The notes under the pieces were generated by a model. It made no database searches. It was not told where the DNA came from and saw only the letters and a list, made by a program, of their open reading frames with translations. This document shows, piece by piece, positions 62,655-64,000 of a stretch of DNA of 64,000 bases (its first letter is position 1; each line of letters starts with the position of its first letter). The translations under genes and the position numbers were made by a program. Source of the DNA: Holacanthus passer (taxonomy: Eukaryota; Chordata; Actinopteri; Pomacanthidae); assembly GCA_025331565.1 (NCBI GenBank), contig JAFREQ010000015.1, positions 4,650,001 through 4,714,000 of the forward strand, given 5' to 3'.

Positions 62655-63790
62655 GTAAGCGGCTTGATCTGTTGTGCTGTCTACCAGGTGTAGTGTGTCA
62701 TCGCTGAAATATCTCACTGAAAGAGATTGTTGCTATTTTAGGAGTGTGTGTGTGAGAAGAAAAAGAGTAGCCGCTACAGCTGTATGTGATGACAGTTCAT
62801 GCAGTGACGTACAATGCATGTCTGAGAGTAAAAAGTAGCTCTAAGTATGGTCAGTTTCTCTTTCTGATGAGCCCACACACCGCTGCTGCTGTTAACCTTG
62901 TGACGAAACACTCAACATTTTCTCCTCCTGTGGATGCTACCGTATACTCAGCCTCTCCTCCTCCCTCTCTCTCTCTCTCTTTCTCTCTCCCCCCTTCTTG
63001 CTTATCTTCTGTCGCCTTTAATTCTCTTAATGGTCTCGAGGCCCCAGCTGGCCAGCTGGGATACCCCTGTGTGTGTGTGCGTGCGTGTGTCTCTGTGTGT
63101 GTGCTTTTGTTTGGGAGAGATAGAGAGTTGAGAGTCCTGGGATAAGCTACCCTTGGATTTCCCCCGCTCACATACAATAATAGGATAGATCCTGCTTTCT
63201 ATTTTTAAACTGCACTGTTTGTCTATATGTTACAAACACCCCTAATCTGATGCCTCGCTCCGCGCTGCCTGCAGTAGCTTCTCTCACAGTGTTGTGTTTA
63301 GTCTATGGATTGGGATGGGAAGGTGTATTTGTGTGGTCCATCCTGGGATAGAAAGATAGCAGCTCTCCTCTCTGACTTTATCCTTTTGTTTTGTCAGCTG
63401 CTGACCTCTGTTTCTCTGCCTCTCCATCTCTTCCATTGTTTGTGTTCTCTTTATTTCTGCCAAATCCATACAGCCGTCCTCCACCGCAGCCTCTGCCGGC
63501 TTTTTATAGTTCGTCCCTCCATTTAAATAATCGCTCTTTTTTTTCCTGCACCGTTTTTTTTTTTTTTTATGTCCTTCCTTTCTTTCTCTTGGTTTTCTGT
63601 CTTTTCTCTGGTTGCAATTTGAGAGCAGCGGGGAGGTTTCTCAGTATTACTGTGTGTGTGTGTGTGTGTGTGTTCATGCTTGTGTGGATGTACTTTTCCC
63701 TGTCAAATGTCCTGGCACAGCACCCTTTGTTCCACTTTGCACAGAGCAATTTTGAACACTGTGGTGAGAGAGACAAGTGCCTCGATCACT

Positions 63791-63821
<31 letters not shown>

Positions 63822-63836
63822 AGTGACCGAGCTAAG
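62655..63836. other. Noncoding stretch, probable intron
   Basis: Downstream of the candidate donors. CT tracts (about 62957-62992), T runs (about 63538-63570), and GT microsatellites at 63650-63672 and 63795-63821. No exon is recognised. Confidence 0.5.
63795..63821. repeat. (GT)n microsatellite
   Basis: About 13 GT repeats. Confidence 0.95.
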
Positions 63837-64000
63837 GCTGCAATTATTTCCATTATCTGCCAATTATCGTTTGACTAATTGATGAATTGTTTCATCTGTG
63901 TAATGTCAGAAAATAGTGAAAAATGCTCAAGTTATCAGATTACCAGAGTGACATCTTCAGATCAGTAATGAGAAGGTCAGTTCTTTTAAGTAACCCGGTT
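63837..64000 (-). mobile_element. TTAATCGATTA-type repeat, cut by window end
   Basis: ggctgcaattatttccatta, ctgccaattatcgtttgact and gtaatgtcagaaaatagtga are the reverse-oriented equivalents of the 3' end of the element at 49735-50050. It runs past the end of the window. Confidence 0.6.

Overview
The window is vertebrate nuclear DNA, almost certainly from a percomorph teleost fish. The evidence is large intron-containing genes with vertebrate GT-AG splicing, AT-rich intergenic DNA packed with CA/GT/CT microsatellites, and several interspersed repeats that I recognise as typical of percomorph genomes. There are no operons, phages, plasmids, CRISPR arrays or other prokaryotic features.

Three protein-coding genes can be read through exon by exon. 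(1) rab11b, + strand, 1939-4027 coding. Its first coding exon lies left of the window; exons 2-5 are intact and encode the Rab11 recycling-endosome GTPase. (2) marchf2, - strand, coding 8912-6658. It has four coding exons joining to a complete 248-residue RING-CH membrane E3 ligase, and a probable noncoding first exon near 10.02-10.1 kb. It is tail-to-tail with rab11b. (3) slc25a36, + strand, coding 16431-31360. It has seven exons joining to a complete 312-residue mitochondrial pyrimidine nucleotide carrier, with a GC-rich promoter at about 15.97-16.4 kb and a 3'UTR of about 3 kb ending near 34.4 kb.

The right half (35.9-64 kb) has no recognisable coding exon. It holds a GC-rich, TATA-less candidate first exon (about 36.07-36.27 kb, strong donor) and a second candidate 5' exon (about 62.2-62.65 kb). 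By synteny with human 3q23 (SLC25A36 then SPSB4, same strand) these could be leader exons of an spsb4-like gene whose coding part lies to the right; this is inference only. The 26 kb between them reads as a long intron or regulatory landscape with many repeats.

Functionally, rab11b (recycling endosome traffic) and marchf2 (endosomal/lysosomal ubiquitin ligase) share a membrane-traffic theme and are neighbours in human too. slc25a36 is unrelated and sits on another human chromosome, so the window joins two human synteny blocks.

I found no previously undescribed gene system. The best second-look items are: upstream ORFs in the slc25a36 leader, one overlapping its start codon; a long fold-back transposon family present in several fragments; an unassigned coding-like fragment at about 48.6-48.8 kb; a possible poison exon in slc25a36; and the two unexplained first-exon-like regions.
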